Below are positions 38,101-49,600 of a stretch of DNA of 54,457 nt, one piece after another (the first letter of the stretch is position 1; every line of letters starts with the position of its first letter). Both the position numbers and the translations under genes were made by a program. The notes beneath the pieces are model-generated. The model ran no database searches and was not told the DNA's origin. It worked only from the letters and a program-made list of their open reading frames with translations. Origin of the DNA: Hirudo medicinalis (taxonomy: Eukaryota > Annelida > Clitellata > Hirudinida > Hirudinidae); the NCBI GenBank assembly GCA_011800805.1, contig MPNW01000126.1, forward strand, positions 24,101 through 78,557. The letters are read 5' to 3'.

Positions 38101-39587
38101 ATGGCTGAAAATCTGGATTCTCTTCGAGAGGTATTCCTGACTTAGTTGTTGACTTTTTTCATGTCAGACCTTTTGAGTCAATCTCTTATTCAATGAATAA
38201 AATTTGCTTCTACAAACATTTGGTGTCAATTCTAATAAAGCACTCACTAAACGTGTCTTATGAGGAAACATATGAAAGTAAATTGTAATAATCTTAAACT
38301 GAATTGTAATCCAACTGTTAGGAGTGAGAGTACTATAATTTTGTAATGTAATGTTAAATTGGTTTCTTGTTGGATAGCTTATAATTTTCATATCATAATT
38401 CGTTGTAATAATAAAATTTGAATTCATTTTAATGGGTTTAAAAGTTTCCTTTTAAATGGGTTCTGAGAAATGTCAAGAAATGATTCTTACATATCATTCC
38501 CTTTCTTAAAAGGTTGATGAAGACGACAATGAAGATGATGTCCCTCTAGAAAGAAAGAAGAAAATGTTCACAAAGGAATGTTAGTTCTGAAGTCTTTTCA
38601 AGAAGATTATTCTAATTTATTATTTGTTGTATGAGACTGAATAATGGTCAAATAGAGTTGAATTTAGAAGCTATGTTATAGGAAATGGGTTGTGTATAAA
38701 TTGCTTATGGAGCTACGTACATCAAAGGCGCTATTGTATTATCTATGCAATTGTAGTGATACCATTGATTTTGTCTCTTTGCAGTGCGGTGCATGATGTA
38801 CGGCTTTGGAGATGACCCCAACCCATACTCCGAATCGGTGGACTTGCTGGAGGAAATGGTCGTCGAGTACATCTGTGAGATGGTAGCGTATTTTTAACAT
38901 AGCCGTTTAACATGATTTTTGCAAAGTATAATTTAATTAAGAAATGGGGTACAAGTTGGCTCAGAAGGTTTTCGTTCCTGCGAGCGATGGTAAAAGCACG
39001 GTCGCTGCGTGTCGTGTTCGCAACCCGGCTTGAACCATCACATGGTGCCTCTGGCAGACGGCACCGTATAAACGGCCTGAGAGCCCCCGATGCTTAAGGT
39101 TATGGCACTATACAAATTCACTTATTATTATTAAGATAAAATCAATTATTTATTTATATTCGTCTTTCAGTTTGGTGGTTTTGTTAACTATTGAATTCAT
39201 TGATTATTGTTTACTCAATTCCTTAAATTTTATTCGAACGGGCAATTTATATTTTATACCCGAGTGCCGGTAGCCGAGCGGCCGAGGCTTTCCCTTCAGA
39301 GTGGCTCTGTTAGGAGTTCAAATCCTAGCTGCTAACAAGGGTTTCTATAACAAATGTATAATTGCTGTTCAGCTGTTTCTTTAAATTTTGATCCAATTTT
39401 GATCCGTTTCCAGACAAAAAAGTCGCTCGACGTTGGCAAACCCGATCGCATTACCGTGGACGACATCGTCTTCCTCATCAGAAAGGACCCGAAGAAATAC
39501 TCGAGGGTTAAAGATCTCTTGCTGATGAACGAGGAACTCAGGAAGGCAAGGAAGGCATTTGATGAGGGAAAATACGACAGCAAATAG
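38101..39587 (+). CDS. TAF13: TAF13, TFIID subunit 13, four exons
   Basis: Histone-fold subunit of the general transcription factor TFIID that pairs with TAF11 (family knowledge). Exons: 38101-38130, 38513-38579, 38785-38882, 39414-39587. All phases join to 122 residues, against 124 in human. An acidic start leads into KKKMFTKELRCMMYGFGDDP, then YSESVDLLEEMVVEYICEM, DDIVFLIRKDPKKYSRVKDL and NEELRKARKAFDEGKY, matching TAF13 end to end. The first coding exon is only 30 bases; it is chosen because ATG GCT GAA opens in frame and ends at a GAG|GTATTC donor. The last intron (38883-39413) carries two SINE-like insertions. AATAAA follows the stop by 12 bases, so the 3' UTR is short. The function call is firm; only the first exon is less certain. 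Confidence 0.94.
38945..39130 (+). repeat. tRNA-derived SINE-like element in a TAF13 intron
   Basis: The head has an A-box-like GTTGGCTCAGAAGG and a B-box-like GTTCGCAACCC about 55 bases on. The body ends in a TTATGGCACTATACAAATTC tail followed by a TTATTATTA microsatellite. That architecture (pol III boxes, body, simple-repeat tail) is typical of SINEs. It shares head sequence with the copy at 11046. Confidence 0.6.
39253..39350 (+). repeat. tRNA-Leu/Ser-like repeat unit in a TAF13 intron
   Basis: GGTAGCCGAGCGGCCGAGG resembles a type II tRNA A box and D arm. GGAGTTCAAATCC is a B box and T arm. No matching acceptor stem was found, so this is a tRNA-derived repeat or pseudogene, not a tRNA. 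The end matches, in reverse, the piece at 34285-34362. Confidence 0.5.
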
Positions 39588-39599
39588 CAGTTACTTGCA

Positions 39600-39605
39600 A
39601 ATAAA
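39600..39605 (+). terminator. Poly(A) signal of TAF13
   Basis: AATAAA followed by an A run, 12 bases after the TAF13 stop. This implies a very short 3' UTR unless a later site is used. Confidence 0.55.
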
Positions 39606-42177
39606 AAAAAACAGGCATGGCGTGCTCATTATCGAATTAGATCTGTCGTCTGCTGTTAATGGTGTTGCAGATTCCCTGGCTGCACGTCACCTGGCATGTT
39701 GTAGTTCGAAGAAATGGTCTCTAAGTGTACATTCGCTTTCCTATTGAACCGTGTTAATTGCAAAGATGTTTGTTTTTGTCAAGCACTGACGTCCTAGTCG
39801 TCCTGGGACCTTGTCGAGTGCAACGGCCGTCGGTGATGTACCGGGCGTGTTGTGACGTGGATGTCCCTAGAGTCTCATTTCTTAGCTTTCGTTTGTTGTA
39901 GGTTGCGGTTTTTACCTTAAATAACGAGCGGTATATATGACTGCGAAATTATGGGGTGAGGAATGTTGTACAAGTTGAGCAATTGGATTCCTGGAGATAT
40001 CGATGTACCGCTTTTGGGAGTGGTGAGTGTTTTATAGGAGTCCTCAATTAGGATTAAAATGTGGAACAATAGGGAGTCGAACTCTGAATTTTTGTTTGCC
40101 CATTTAGTGCGCCTATCGACTATTAAATTTAATAATTTAATTTAATTGCCAGTAATATTTCAATGACTCGATTAAAATAATGTAAATTGCTGCTTTCAGA
40201 TCATCATCGACTCACCGCTGTTTCTTCAACCTACTGATTTCAATTTCATGTACCAACATTTACCTCACCCATTAAGTTCGTGTTTGTTATTGGAAGTCCG
40301 TCAGCGGGAATTCTCCCCTAGGACGTTCCTTTCTGATTATCACTTCGGTCTTTAGTTGATTTAGTTGGCTTGTTTTGATTCATGAAACTGTTAAAGTACT
40401 TGTAACCTTTCAAAAAATAGAAATAAATCAGAAAAAAATTAATACTGCAGTTGGTGTAAGTCTTTATGACGACATATTTCTCGCAGTATCAGCTACCAGA
40501 CAAGCTGAGTAAACTCAAGGGTTTTTTGCTCGCGTGGATGTGTGTTAGTGCGTCGTATTTTACAGATACGCCATGTTTTCTCTTAATTAGGAGACGAACA
40601 CACCCTATTTGTGATGTTTACAACATTTCTGATTTAATATTCATGCTTTGGAAGGCGTACTTTCGTGAAATAGGCCTAGCAGAGCTTAGGCTCAGCAAGC
40701 TCGTGCAGTGAATATTTTGTAAACTATCTTTAAATTGTATCTCCTCTCGGTCAAAATGAAAACAGGCAAATGCTATGCGCGCTATTTAGATCAACAGAAC
40801 CGGGGGAGTCGGCTTACAATACCACAATAACACACTTCTCGAAAAGTTTGAACGACCTTTGATCATAAAACTACGATCAACAACGAACAAAAACTGCAGA
40901 GCCTTAAGCAGTAACGCAGATCGCAGTGTTCGACTCTCAAGGTATCACTTTTTAGCGACTTTAAATGTTGGCAGGTTCAAAGCTCTGACGCTAAGCGCAT
41001 GGCGCTTTACAAATGAACTATTACTATTATTAAAGCTGAAAATCAAACCACTTGTTCGTAGGTCGACAACAAAGTCACAACAACGTACCAAGCTTACATA
41101 CCGCAACTGCACATAATCGCATAAACCTCTCCTGGAAAACCCTAAAAATCTGAGATCGAATGACTGGATTCTTTTCGGAAAGACAGTCTCTTGGAAAACT
41201 CTTCCGCTCTTGTTTTAATCAGTAATCGGAAGGATCTCGTATTGAAGGATGACCGATGCGAGACATTTCGAAATCGATAAAACCGGGTTCGACGTTTTGA
41301 GGACAGAATGACTCCAGAGCAAACACAAAACCCGGAAAAGGCAGGATAATTTTATGCAATTATGAAACAAAATCACTCGCATGGAGGATGATTTGCATTT
41401 CTAGAGGGCATCAGTTATCAGTTAAACAAGCGGAATTGGGTCCCGATAGCGACCGGACAGGCAGACCGAATAACAGAAGTAGTACAAAACAGACCTCCAG
41501 AAATCTTGGGCCTCCGTCTAGGAACTGAAGCTAAGGATCATTAACATTGGCACGAGTGTACAGATGGGTATACAGCACACATGCCTAGGCTCCATATTGC
41601 ATACGATCGTCTATATCTCTGCAGTCGCTAAAAAGGCTTTGCTTCGTCTCTGTAGCCAAGGATTCTCACTGCGCGATGTACTGTTTGCGTTTGGGCTGAA
41701 ATAAGCTAGGGGCCTCCTCTTGCAATTTAGTCTAATTATCCGGCAAATTTGATCGCGGGTCGGGGGCTTTCTAACCCTACCTGCCAGCTGACTTTAATTG
41801 TTGTTACTTTTCCGAGACCGGGCGGTCTTCTGAAGCGATTTGAAAATTGAAGCCGTTACTTTGAAGAGAAGTAAATTTCCTTCCATATGATTAATAGCAC
41901 CTCCGTTATTTTACCGATTGTCGAAGCGCTGGAACGGTTTTGAGAATATCAATGAGTTTATTTTTGACGAGACTCAATGCTGGCTCGCGATATTGGTTTT
42001 CGGATTACGTAAAATAAATTGTGATAAGCTTGCGTAACTTTTCAATTAGTTTTAGTTGATTGTTGTCATGGTATCGGAGAGAAAAACCATGACCGATATG
42101 TGTCGATTTCAGGAACGCAACAATTGCTCCGATTGTGCGCAAATTTTTCACTGACTTTTCCCGCTTTTCATGCCAAT
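39606..42177. other. Spacer between TAF13 and the HMG-box gene
   Basis: Contains a SINE-like 3' end near 40900-41040. Open frames of 81-85 codons overlap that repeat. No supported gene was found; the HMG-gene promoter and 5' UTR should lie at the right end. Confidence 0.5.
40900..41040 (+). repeat. SINE-like 3' end between TAF13 and the HMG gene
   Basis: Contains GCTAAGCGCATGGCGCTTTA then CAAATGAACTATTACTATT, the same kind of tail (GGCGCT-TA-AAATGAA plus a TTA repeat) as at 2530-2600 and, more loosely, 27380 and 39100. Confidence 0.5.
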
Positions 42178-45100
42178 ATGGATAGTTTTTCGTCCATAAA
42201 GAAAGAGTCAGACCAGGAAGGAGAAAGTGCCGAAGTTTCCGACGCTAGTCAGTCGAACGTTCGCACCATGGAGTCAGAAAATCTCCTTGACATGTCGCAG
42301 ACGATTCAGCAGATTTTGGCTAATTCTGTTTCGACATGCTCGGCAGGACTGCTCTCTCCTTCACAGATTTTGCAGGCTTCTGCTTCGGCGGCCATATCTC
42401 TGCCATGGTTGTTGCCTCACTATCAACAAATGCTCATTCTACAACAGAGACAGCAACAGTTTCTTGTGCCAAATACAGCTGAAGTTGAGGATGGACAGTT
42501 GGTTGTAGTGCCACAGGCAGATGAGGGACAAGATGGACAGCATGAAACATCGGTTAGTTACTAACTAGCATTTATGAGACGATTGTTGGCCAGGTGACAG
42601 GTAAAAGCCAACTTACAGGCAGTGACATTTGGTACCCAACTCCATCCCTACCCCTAACCCTAACCCTAACCCTACCTCATGAGCCAGGAAATCTAAATAA
42701 AACTTAAAAGTTGCTGCTTGTGATTTGGCTTTTGCCAGTCGCTTCTCCAACCATCGTATGAGACATATTGTGCGTTACCTGCAATTAATTAGCAAATAAA
42801 TCTTCTTGGACCATTGTCAAGCTTGTAATTGTTATTCTAGCAATTGTTAACAAGTTTAGAATTTTAAGAGTTTCAATTAGCTTTTAGTTCAGCTCATCCT
42901 TTTATTGGAAAATAATACCTTTACAGAGATGTTGAAGTTATGAAGGTTGATGGTGTGCCTAGGCTTGTTAACAGGAATTTGTGTAAATCATGGTGCAACG
43001 TTTTCTTTAGTTTCAGTTAAAAATGTGAAAATGCGTCTAACAGTTGCGTTTAGCCGACAGTGCACTAACGGCGTTTCTCTCTCCTCCGTAGCAGATCATG
43101 GCAGACTCGAACCCTCTCATCTCCGCTCTGCTACAGAGACAAGTCATAGCGCAACTGCAACAGCAACAACAAAACCTGGTGTCTGGGGGTCGAGAGGTCG
43201 GAAATCTCGTCAACTTGCTGGGGATGCAAGTGGCTCAGGCCGACGAAAATGCCAGGGCCCAGCAGGTCGGCAAGCAGGCGACTCCGCCCGTCGAACCGAT
43301 AACCCAGAGGCCGAAACCCCCGAAGAAGCCGTTGACTCCGTACATGCTCTTCAGCAAAGAGGTTCGTATGCCCGTTCATCCATGCATCGACCTCACTACT
43401 TCATCCATAAATCCACTCGTTTGGATAAATGCTCGAAGTTCAAATGTTGGTGCAGCTGTAAAGAAATGGTTTTAACAATTGCAACCGAATACGTTGGCTA
43501 ATAACTGGTCTCTGACAATTGGTCGGAATCTTCGGCATCATTGCCTGGGCGTATTAATTAGGAGACGGCATTTGATGACGGACAATCTTTGCGACTCGAC
43601 TCGACTTTTGCGTCGCTTACGTCGCATCCAGGTCGGGTGTCTGGCGTTTGTAGATCGAAGAAGTTTTGTAATGTTTATTCATTTGATTCGACTAACTCAT
43701 TCGACCGATCATGGTTTAGCTCGTTTATAGCTTTTAATTTAATCACGATGCAATCAACGGCGTCGAGACGAACGCGACATTTTATGACAATGCAACGATA
43801 ACCACGGCATCAAAATTATTATTATTATTTATCTTCGTCGTCAGCACTGGCACCACGTCAAGGCTGCCAACTCCCACCTGTCCACGGTCACGGAGATCGG
43901 GGCCATCATCGGCAGCATGTGGAGGGAGCTGGATGCGGAACAGAAGCTCAAATACAACGAGAGGTTCACCAAGGACAAGGTGGGGCGAACGAGAGAGTTG
44001 GTCGTTAAGAGATGGCGTGCTAACGGCCGCCCGTCGATATTCGTCAAGTTTACATTCTTCGATGCCTCCGATGCTGCGGCCTGTCGTCGCTTTCACTCGT
44101 TATTATTTTTATTTATTTGGTTTTTTATTTTATTTATTACATCGATTAATTATTAAGAAGCGTCGTCAGTATCGGTAACGTTGTCGATAAGGAAATGTTT
44201 ACGATGACTACGATGTTTATTTGCCACAAAGAGATTACGATCGCCTTGCAAAAAAAAATAATTTCAAACATCCTCTGAAGTTCTGGAAATCGATTTTTTC
44301 CCGCCTCAGATCCGCTACGACGAAGAGATCCGAGCGTACTTGCAGAACAACAACCTCAGTCCGTCGGATCTCATCCGGACTCGACTGAACAGGAAGAGGC
44401 CTCTGTCGCACCACCAACAGTCGCAACAGCTCCATTCTTCGGCCGCTCCGGCATCTTCCGTTTTGCTCCACAGCAGCGCGGCTTCCAAGCCCTCCTCCCC
44501 GGCCGTCGTCACGGCCGCCGCTCAGCAGCCGATAGAACTCCAGCAGCATCTGAACGTGGCTACGGGATTGGTGGGAACTTGGTCCAATCAGTCGATACAG
44601 CAGATTTTGGCTTCGATGGGATTCACCAATCAGGCGATATATTCGCAAGGCGACGGGGGCATAATCAGCACTCTACAGGATGCTGCTGAGCCCGCTCTAC
44701 AGCAACAAGACGTCTGGAAAAACGAAGTGTTAGACCTTTAAATGGTATCCAATTCAAACAAGAGAGCCGAGAGATGAATTCGTTACCCCTATTACAATTG
44801 GTTTATCATGTCCGAGCATAGGAATGTCTTCAAAATAAATTTCTTTATATCGGTAATTCGTTAAATGCCATCATTTTGATAGCAACATCAAGTTCATTGA
44901 AACAACTTTAAGCATTTGTTGTGTGAACAATTAAGAAATATTTCCCTTACCACTTAATATTTACTGTTGTTATCGTAACTCAGAAATGAGGCAAGCCCAG
45001 AAGGCAATGAGAATGACCAAACCATCCAGTCATCGATGCCACCACCATCACCAAGCACTCAGCCATCTGGCACGGAAGCCAAGGTCTGGACCTGGCACCA

Positions 45101-45524
45101 CCACCACCATCATCGACCCGACGATGACTCTCTCGAGTCCAATCTCCCCATGGCTCTCACCAAGACCCAGAAGTTGGACCACGTCGACAGCAGCCACGAA
45201 AATGACCACCTGTCCGTGCTGGCCAACGAACCGGAGGAGCTCTCGAAGAACCACGTCGGCACGGCCGGTCGCGGCTCGAACGAGCGGAACGCCTCCTTGG
45301 AAAAGTTGCTCCATGAGAGAGAGGAGGAGATCGCCAAGCTGAGAAAAAAATTGGAAAAGGCAGATCAGGAAATCGAACGATTGAGGAGGAGTCAACCGAT
45401 CCAGTCGACCGTGACCTCCTCCCACCCTCCGGACCACCCGGTCTCCTCGTCCTCTCGTTGCAACGACTCCGACGGAAGCCCCTCCCAGCACCCCGAGGCG
45501 GCAATTGCGGGCCTGGAGGCATGA
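42178..45524 (+). CDS. Gln/Ser-rich HMG-box protein
   Basis: Probable nuclear DNA-binding protein with one HMG box. Exons: 42178-42552, 43095-43361, 43845-43979, 44310 to 44726 or to the in-frame stop at 44739-44741, and a separate 3' exon 44984-45524. The box starts at RPKPPKKPLTPYMLFSKE, crosses an intron to HWHHVKAANSHL, and continues IGAIIGSMWRELDAEQKL to KDKIRYDEEIRAYL. Its layout resembles the box of BAF57/SMARCE1, but the flanks do not match that protein as I know it. The N-terminus is Gln/Ser-rich. TIQQILANS before the box and SIQQILASMG after it form a repeated motif. The 3' exon encodes a charged coiled coil (LEKLLHEREEEIAKLRKKLE) and a Ser/Pro/His-rich tail. Its reading frame needs a phase-2 donor, but the previous exon offers only phase-0 donors or a stop, so the two may be alternative ends or a small exon is missing. 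ATG 42178 is the first Met before continuous protein-like sequence. Confidence 0.8.
42652..42675 (-). repeat. Short interstitial telomere-type repeat (TTAGGG)n
   Basis: Three full CCCTAA units plus a partial one, flanked by CCCTAC variants, in the first intron of the HMG-box gene. Confidence 0.8.
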
Positions 45525-45979
45525 GGTCTGGAAAGACCGCATCCCTGCTGCTCTGTACGGATGTAAATTTAATGATGACTCTGCTGCTGCAAGGATTTGG
45601 TTGCACAACAGCTCGGTGACTTGGACTGGACGCCGCGCATATTCTCCTAAGAGTTCCGATCCTAGGGGACGAGCAACCCTCGGACGTGTCGCTGTAATGG
45701 ACCACGGGGATGATGAATTTCGGTTCGGTTTTTTTTCCAAAAGGGAACTCGCTGAACCTGATCTCACTTGTCGTTTACTTTCATCTTTCATTATAATTTC
45801 TTTTCTTTTCAATGTTGTCTGCTCGCGAGAGGAAACGCTGCTGTGGTGTCGTCGAGTGTGTAAAGTATGTATAGATGGTATTTTTGTTGTGCTCACAAGT
45901 GATTTCATAAGGTCACCAGGGTCATACGTGTATCCCTCCTGTTTTTAGTCATTTTTATTCTTTCTATCGTACTTCTTTC

Positions 45980-45985
45980 AATAAA
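45980..45985 (+). terminator. Poly(A) signal downstream of the HMG-box gene
   Basis: AATAAA about 455 bases past the stop of the 3' coiled-coil exon, followed by a T-rich tract from about 46000. It supports that exon as the true 3' end of the gene. Confidence 0.5.
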
Positions 45986-46613
45986 ATGCCTGAGTCGTTT
46001 TGCGTTTCTTCTCGTTTCTTTTCTTTCTCAGAGTAAAAATGACATCTCTTGATCTCCGTACTCGGTGTTTGTTGTTGTATCGGGGGCCTCATTCCGGAAA
46101 TCGTCTGCTGGTGTTGAACCACGAAGAACTGGTTCTGATCTGATAGTGCGTGTTATAAAGGGGCCCGCAGTGGAATTTCAATTTCAGTGACCTAGCCGTG
46201 TAAATACATTTCATTTGCATAAATAAAATACTTTTAAAGCATAATGTCAGATTTATGCTCTTCGAATTTCTTTGTTCAGATGCACAAGGTCCAGAAGTTA
46301 CTTTGAGTAAGCCGATGCCAATGTTTATTGATGCTTGTTTGTGGAGAAGAAATAGGTTATCGTTCATAAATCTAGAACTTATTTAAAGATTGTTAATTTC
46401 ACGTTATTGCCTAAATGAATTAATTATTCATCTTCTCTAGTAATCTGGAACCGCGAAGACCACGATTTTTGCTCCGATTGTCTGTCACGACACAAAACAT
46501 CCAGCAGGTCGGGTCGTCGTAAACATTGCTCGGTCGACACACCCGAAGCGGCCTGATTGTTTAATCATTCATCCTCCGATCTCGCCGAAATAAAAAACAA
46601 AGTAACAAACAAA

Positions 46614-49600
46614 ATGGCCGAGGAAATCGATAAAGTAAAAGCATTTGTTCTGCGCGAATGTCTAGAAATGAAATACAGGAAAATCAGTTGATTGCTCGCC
46701 TAGACCGGCGCCGAAGAAATTTGAGTCGTTGCAAGCACAGGATGCTGTTAAGTCGACGCATAATGATTCCAAAAAAGAAAGATGGCCTCCATTAGGACGA
46801 TCCCCATTTACATAAATCAGCCGACGTCTCTGGCTAAAAACAAAAAATGGCTAAAAATGAAGCGCCGTCAATGCTTTGGCTTCAATCCAGACTGGAGTCT
46901 GTGCAGGGCTGATTTTTTATCTATCGTTGCCGAACTCCTCAGGAGCACGTTAGTGTCGCTGGTGGTCAGGAATAATCTAGAAGATCCGTCTCTGAACCGA
47001 TCCCCTAGCTTCGTCACGTGAGAAAAACAACACGGCTGAGAAATGTCGGTCTTGCTGAAGGATCTTTTGCTCTTTTTCGAATTTTTCGTTCTCTCGCCGT
47101 TTTGCTTATTGATTCCAGAAGCCTGCAAGTCCTGCGTCGAGTTGGAAAGACCGTGATCGCGTTCTTGCGAGTCGCCCAGGTTGTCGCCGCTGACGTGGCG
47201 ATTTCTGTTGGACGTCGCGACCGAGCCCAGAGACGAGGCTAGGGTCGAAAGAGTAACGACGTTTTTGTAGAATTCTTCTGCAGCCTCCACGTCGACGAAA
47301 TTCAGGCCAACGATTGAAGTGACGAGTGTGGTTGAAGGATTGTTTGCCAGACTCCTCTGCATGGACGGGTCGGTTCTCAGAGCGTGGAAGTCCGCAGCGA
47401 TGACAGAGTAGCCGGTTAGCGGACCCATTCTGTTGCGCCAGAGAGCAAAACCAGATCCGTGCTCGGCCAAGATGAGACACAACTCGTTTTTCGACGTGTC
47501 CAAAACCAGAACCGGCACGCCGGACTTAACGCAGGCCCAGTCTCTGAAGTTTCGGCAGAGTTGACGCACGCCCGAGGCAGGAGATCCCCCCAGACTACCA
47601 GTGGATTGGAAGGACCACTTTGGACCCATCATCAGATTGGCACAGCAACGAGAAACAAATATCTTGGATCTTTGACTCCTGTAGAAGATGTCGACTTGCA
47701 TCAAGTCGTGTTCATTGAGTAAGTGCCTCTCCTGAGGCTGTTGAGGTTTCAAGTTTTGTAATTGGCTCGAAGTCGTCCGGTCGTGCTCGTCCGAAGCGAC
47801 GGCCTCCTCTTCCTTGGCTGAGAAACGATCGTAGTGCTGCCTCCATTGGTTCTCGTGCTGTTGCCTCGTTTCTCCCATGGCATGAACGGCATCTTGTTGC
47901 TGAGATCCATGAAAATAATGCACCTCATGGAACTGTTCTCTTTGTGGTACGTTGAAGTGAGCGAAAGGGTGCTGGCAGGCTACTTCGGCCCCGACGAGCA
48001 CTTGAAATCGATTCGCCGACCTGTCGTGCTCTTGCCGTGTTTGATCCTGGCCGTTGAAATTGTCGGACGTTCCTTGAGGCTTGGGAACTTTCACTTTTCC
48101 CAGAGAGTCGTACTTCTCCTTCAGAAACTTTGCCCCGTCGCAGCCGTCAGGGGATTCCAGGGCATTCTTTTGTTCGACCATGGCCTGGTGGCTGCAAGTA
48201 AGTTGATCGAGATTCGTCAGGCGACCCGACTGGAAGTCTGCCAGGTGTTGGTAATGGTTTCCGAGAGGATTGATGATTTCAGGACGGCTGTGTTCAATTC
48301 TGCAGTATTGGATGCCAGAGTGATTGGTCTGCTGCTGGTGGTGGTTGATCTGCTGGGAGTTGGGTTGGCTCTCCTGCTGCAAGTGTTTTGCATGGATTGA
48401 ATCCTGGTATCCCATCTGATGGGCATGGATATGCTTTAGCACTTGTTGTTGATGGAATTGTTGTTGCATCAGTTGCTGCTGTTGAAGGTGTTGTAGCAAC
48501 TTGTCGTCTCTCTGGACACTTCTGTCGACCATCAGATGCTGCTCTATAGGGATGGATTCGAGCAGTTTGTCCTGAACGTGTTGTAGGTGCTGGTTGGTCA
48601 TAAGCTGAGGACTGCTTGGCTGGTTGTCCCCAGAAAGGCTCAGTCTTTCCAAGTCTTCCTCAATACGCGACAATCTGTCCACTTCGACGTGGTAGCGCTT
48701 CCTCGAATTCATCATTTTGATGTTCTTCGGGCCATAGCGATTAATAAAAGTCTGCAGAAAAAAAAAACACAGGTTGATGTTTCGGAGACGGGAGAGCGAA
48801 CTGGTTATGTTGTTAACGCGTGTTGCAATCGATGCGATGCACGTGTGGTCGTTTTAGAATTAGGAGAAATTTTATCCCGCGAAGTAACACATCTGTTTAT
48901 CGTAATCTTTTGGATGAGATTTGTCTTTCCATGTGCGTAAAAAATCTAACCTTGCAGGCAGAGAAGTTCGATCTACCACGGTTTTCGACGCAGTTTGCAG
49001 AAACTATGGTATCGATTCGTCTATGTTTTATTATTATTATGTTTTATTAAAACTAAGAGGCGAGCAAAACTTCATATTAAAAAATCAAAACATTCGAGTT
49101 TCCAAGCCAGTGACCGGTCGAAACATCTGTCAGAAGATCCAGTGTTACGAAGATCTCTTTATGGTTGTACGCAAGCCAAGGGAAGATAAGAAAGGAGGGA
49201 GAGGGGAATAGGTGCATAATGTATGCCAGTGTACGATTGTGATCCGCTCCACATGTTATAATATATGGAGATTACGGATGACAGCCCGAAAGGCAATTTG
49301 CAAACCTTACTATCTCTCGTTTTCCCTCTCTCCCGCTCAAGAGTCAATTAGCCGAGCGAACAGCCGCCATTAACCACTTTCGCCTTTTGCTGAAACCAGG
49401 GGTTATTAGAGGAGGTGACTCACAACTCAAGTTGTGGCCAAGAGCGTCTCCACTCCTATTTCCGCATCGAGCTTATTCGCCTCTCAATCTAACGCACGGA
49501 TCTGGAAAAAGCGACCTTGCAGCGAGCAACGAATGCTGTATGATGCCGGGCATGTTGCCCTGATTCAATTTGTACAAAAAACCGAATGGAAAAAAAAAAC

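Noticed and set aside
39258..39340. A functional tRNA-Leu or tRNA-Ser gene
   Set aside because: A and B boxes are present but acceptor-stem pairing is lacking, and a diverged copy occurs at 34285-34362, so it is a repeat.
45048..45908. 286-codon minus-strand open frame opposite the 3' exon of the HMG-box gene
   Set aside because: The plus strand encodes a convincing coiled coil in the same place. The antisense frame is Arg/Leu/Val-rich with no domain and follows from the GC-rich codons of the real exon.
47834..48400. 188-codon plus-strand frame opposite the Gln-rich region
   Set aside because: Gln codons read in reverse give Leu/Val-rich frames; it is a shadow of the minus-strand gene.
48952..49008. 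Minus-strand exon ending at a CAAG|GTTAGA donor that could feed the WH1-like/CRIB gene
   Set aside because: No good acceptor was found upstream, and the same bases make a better plus-strand exon (TCTAACCTTGCAG acceptor, ATG|GTATCG donor).
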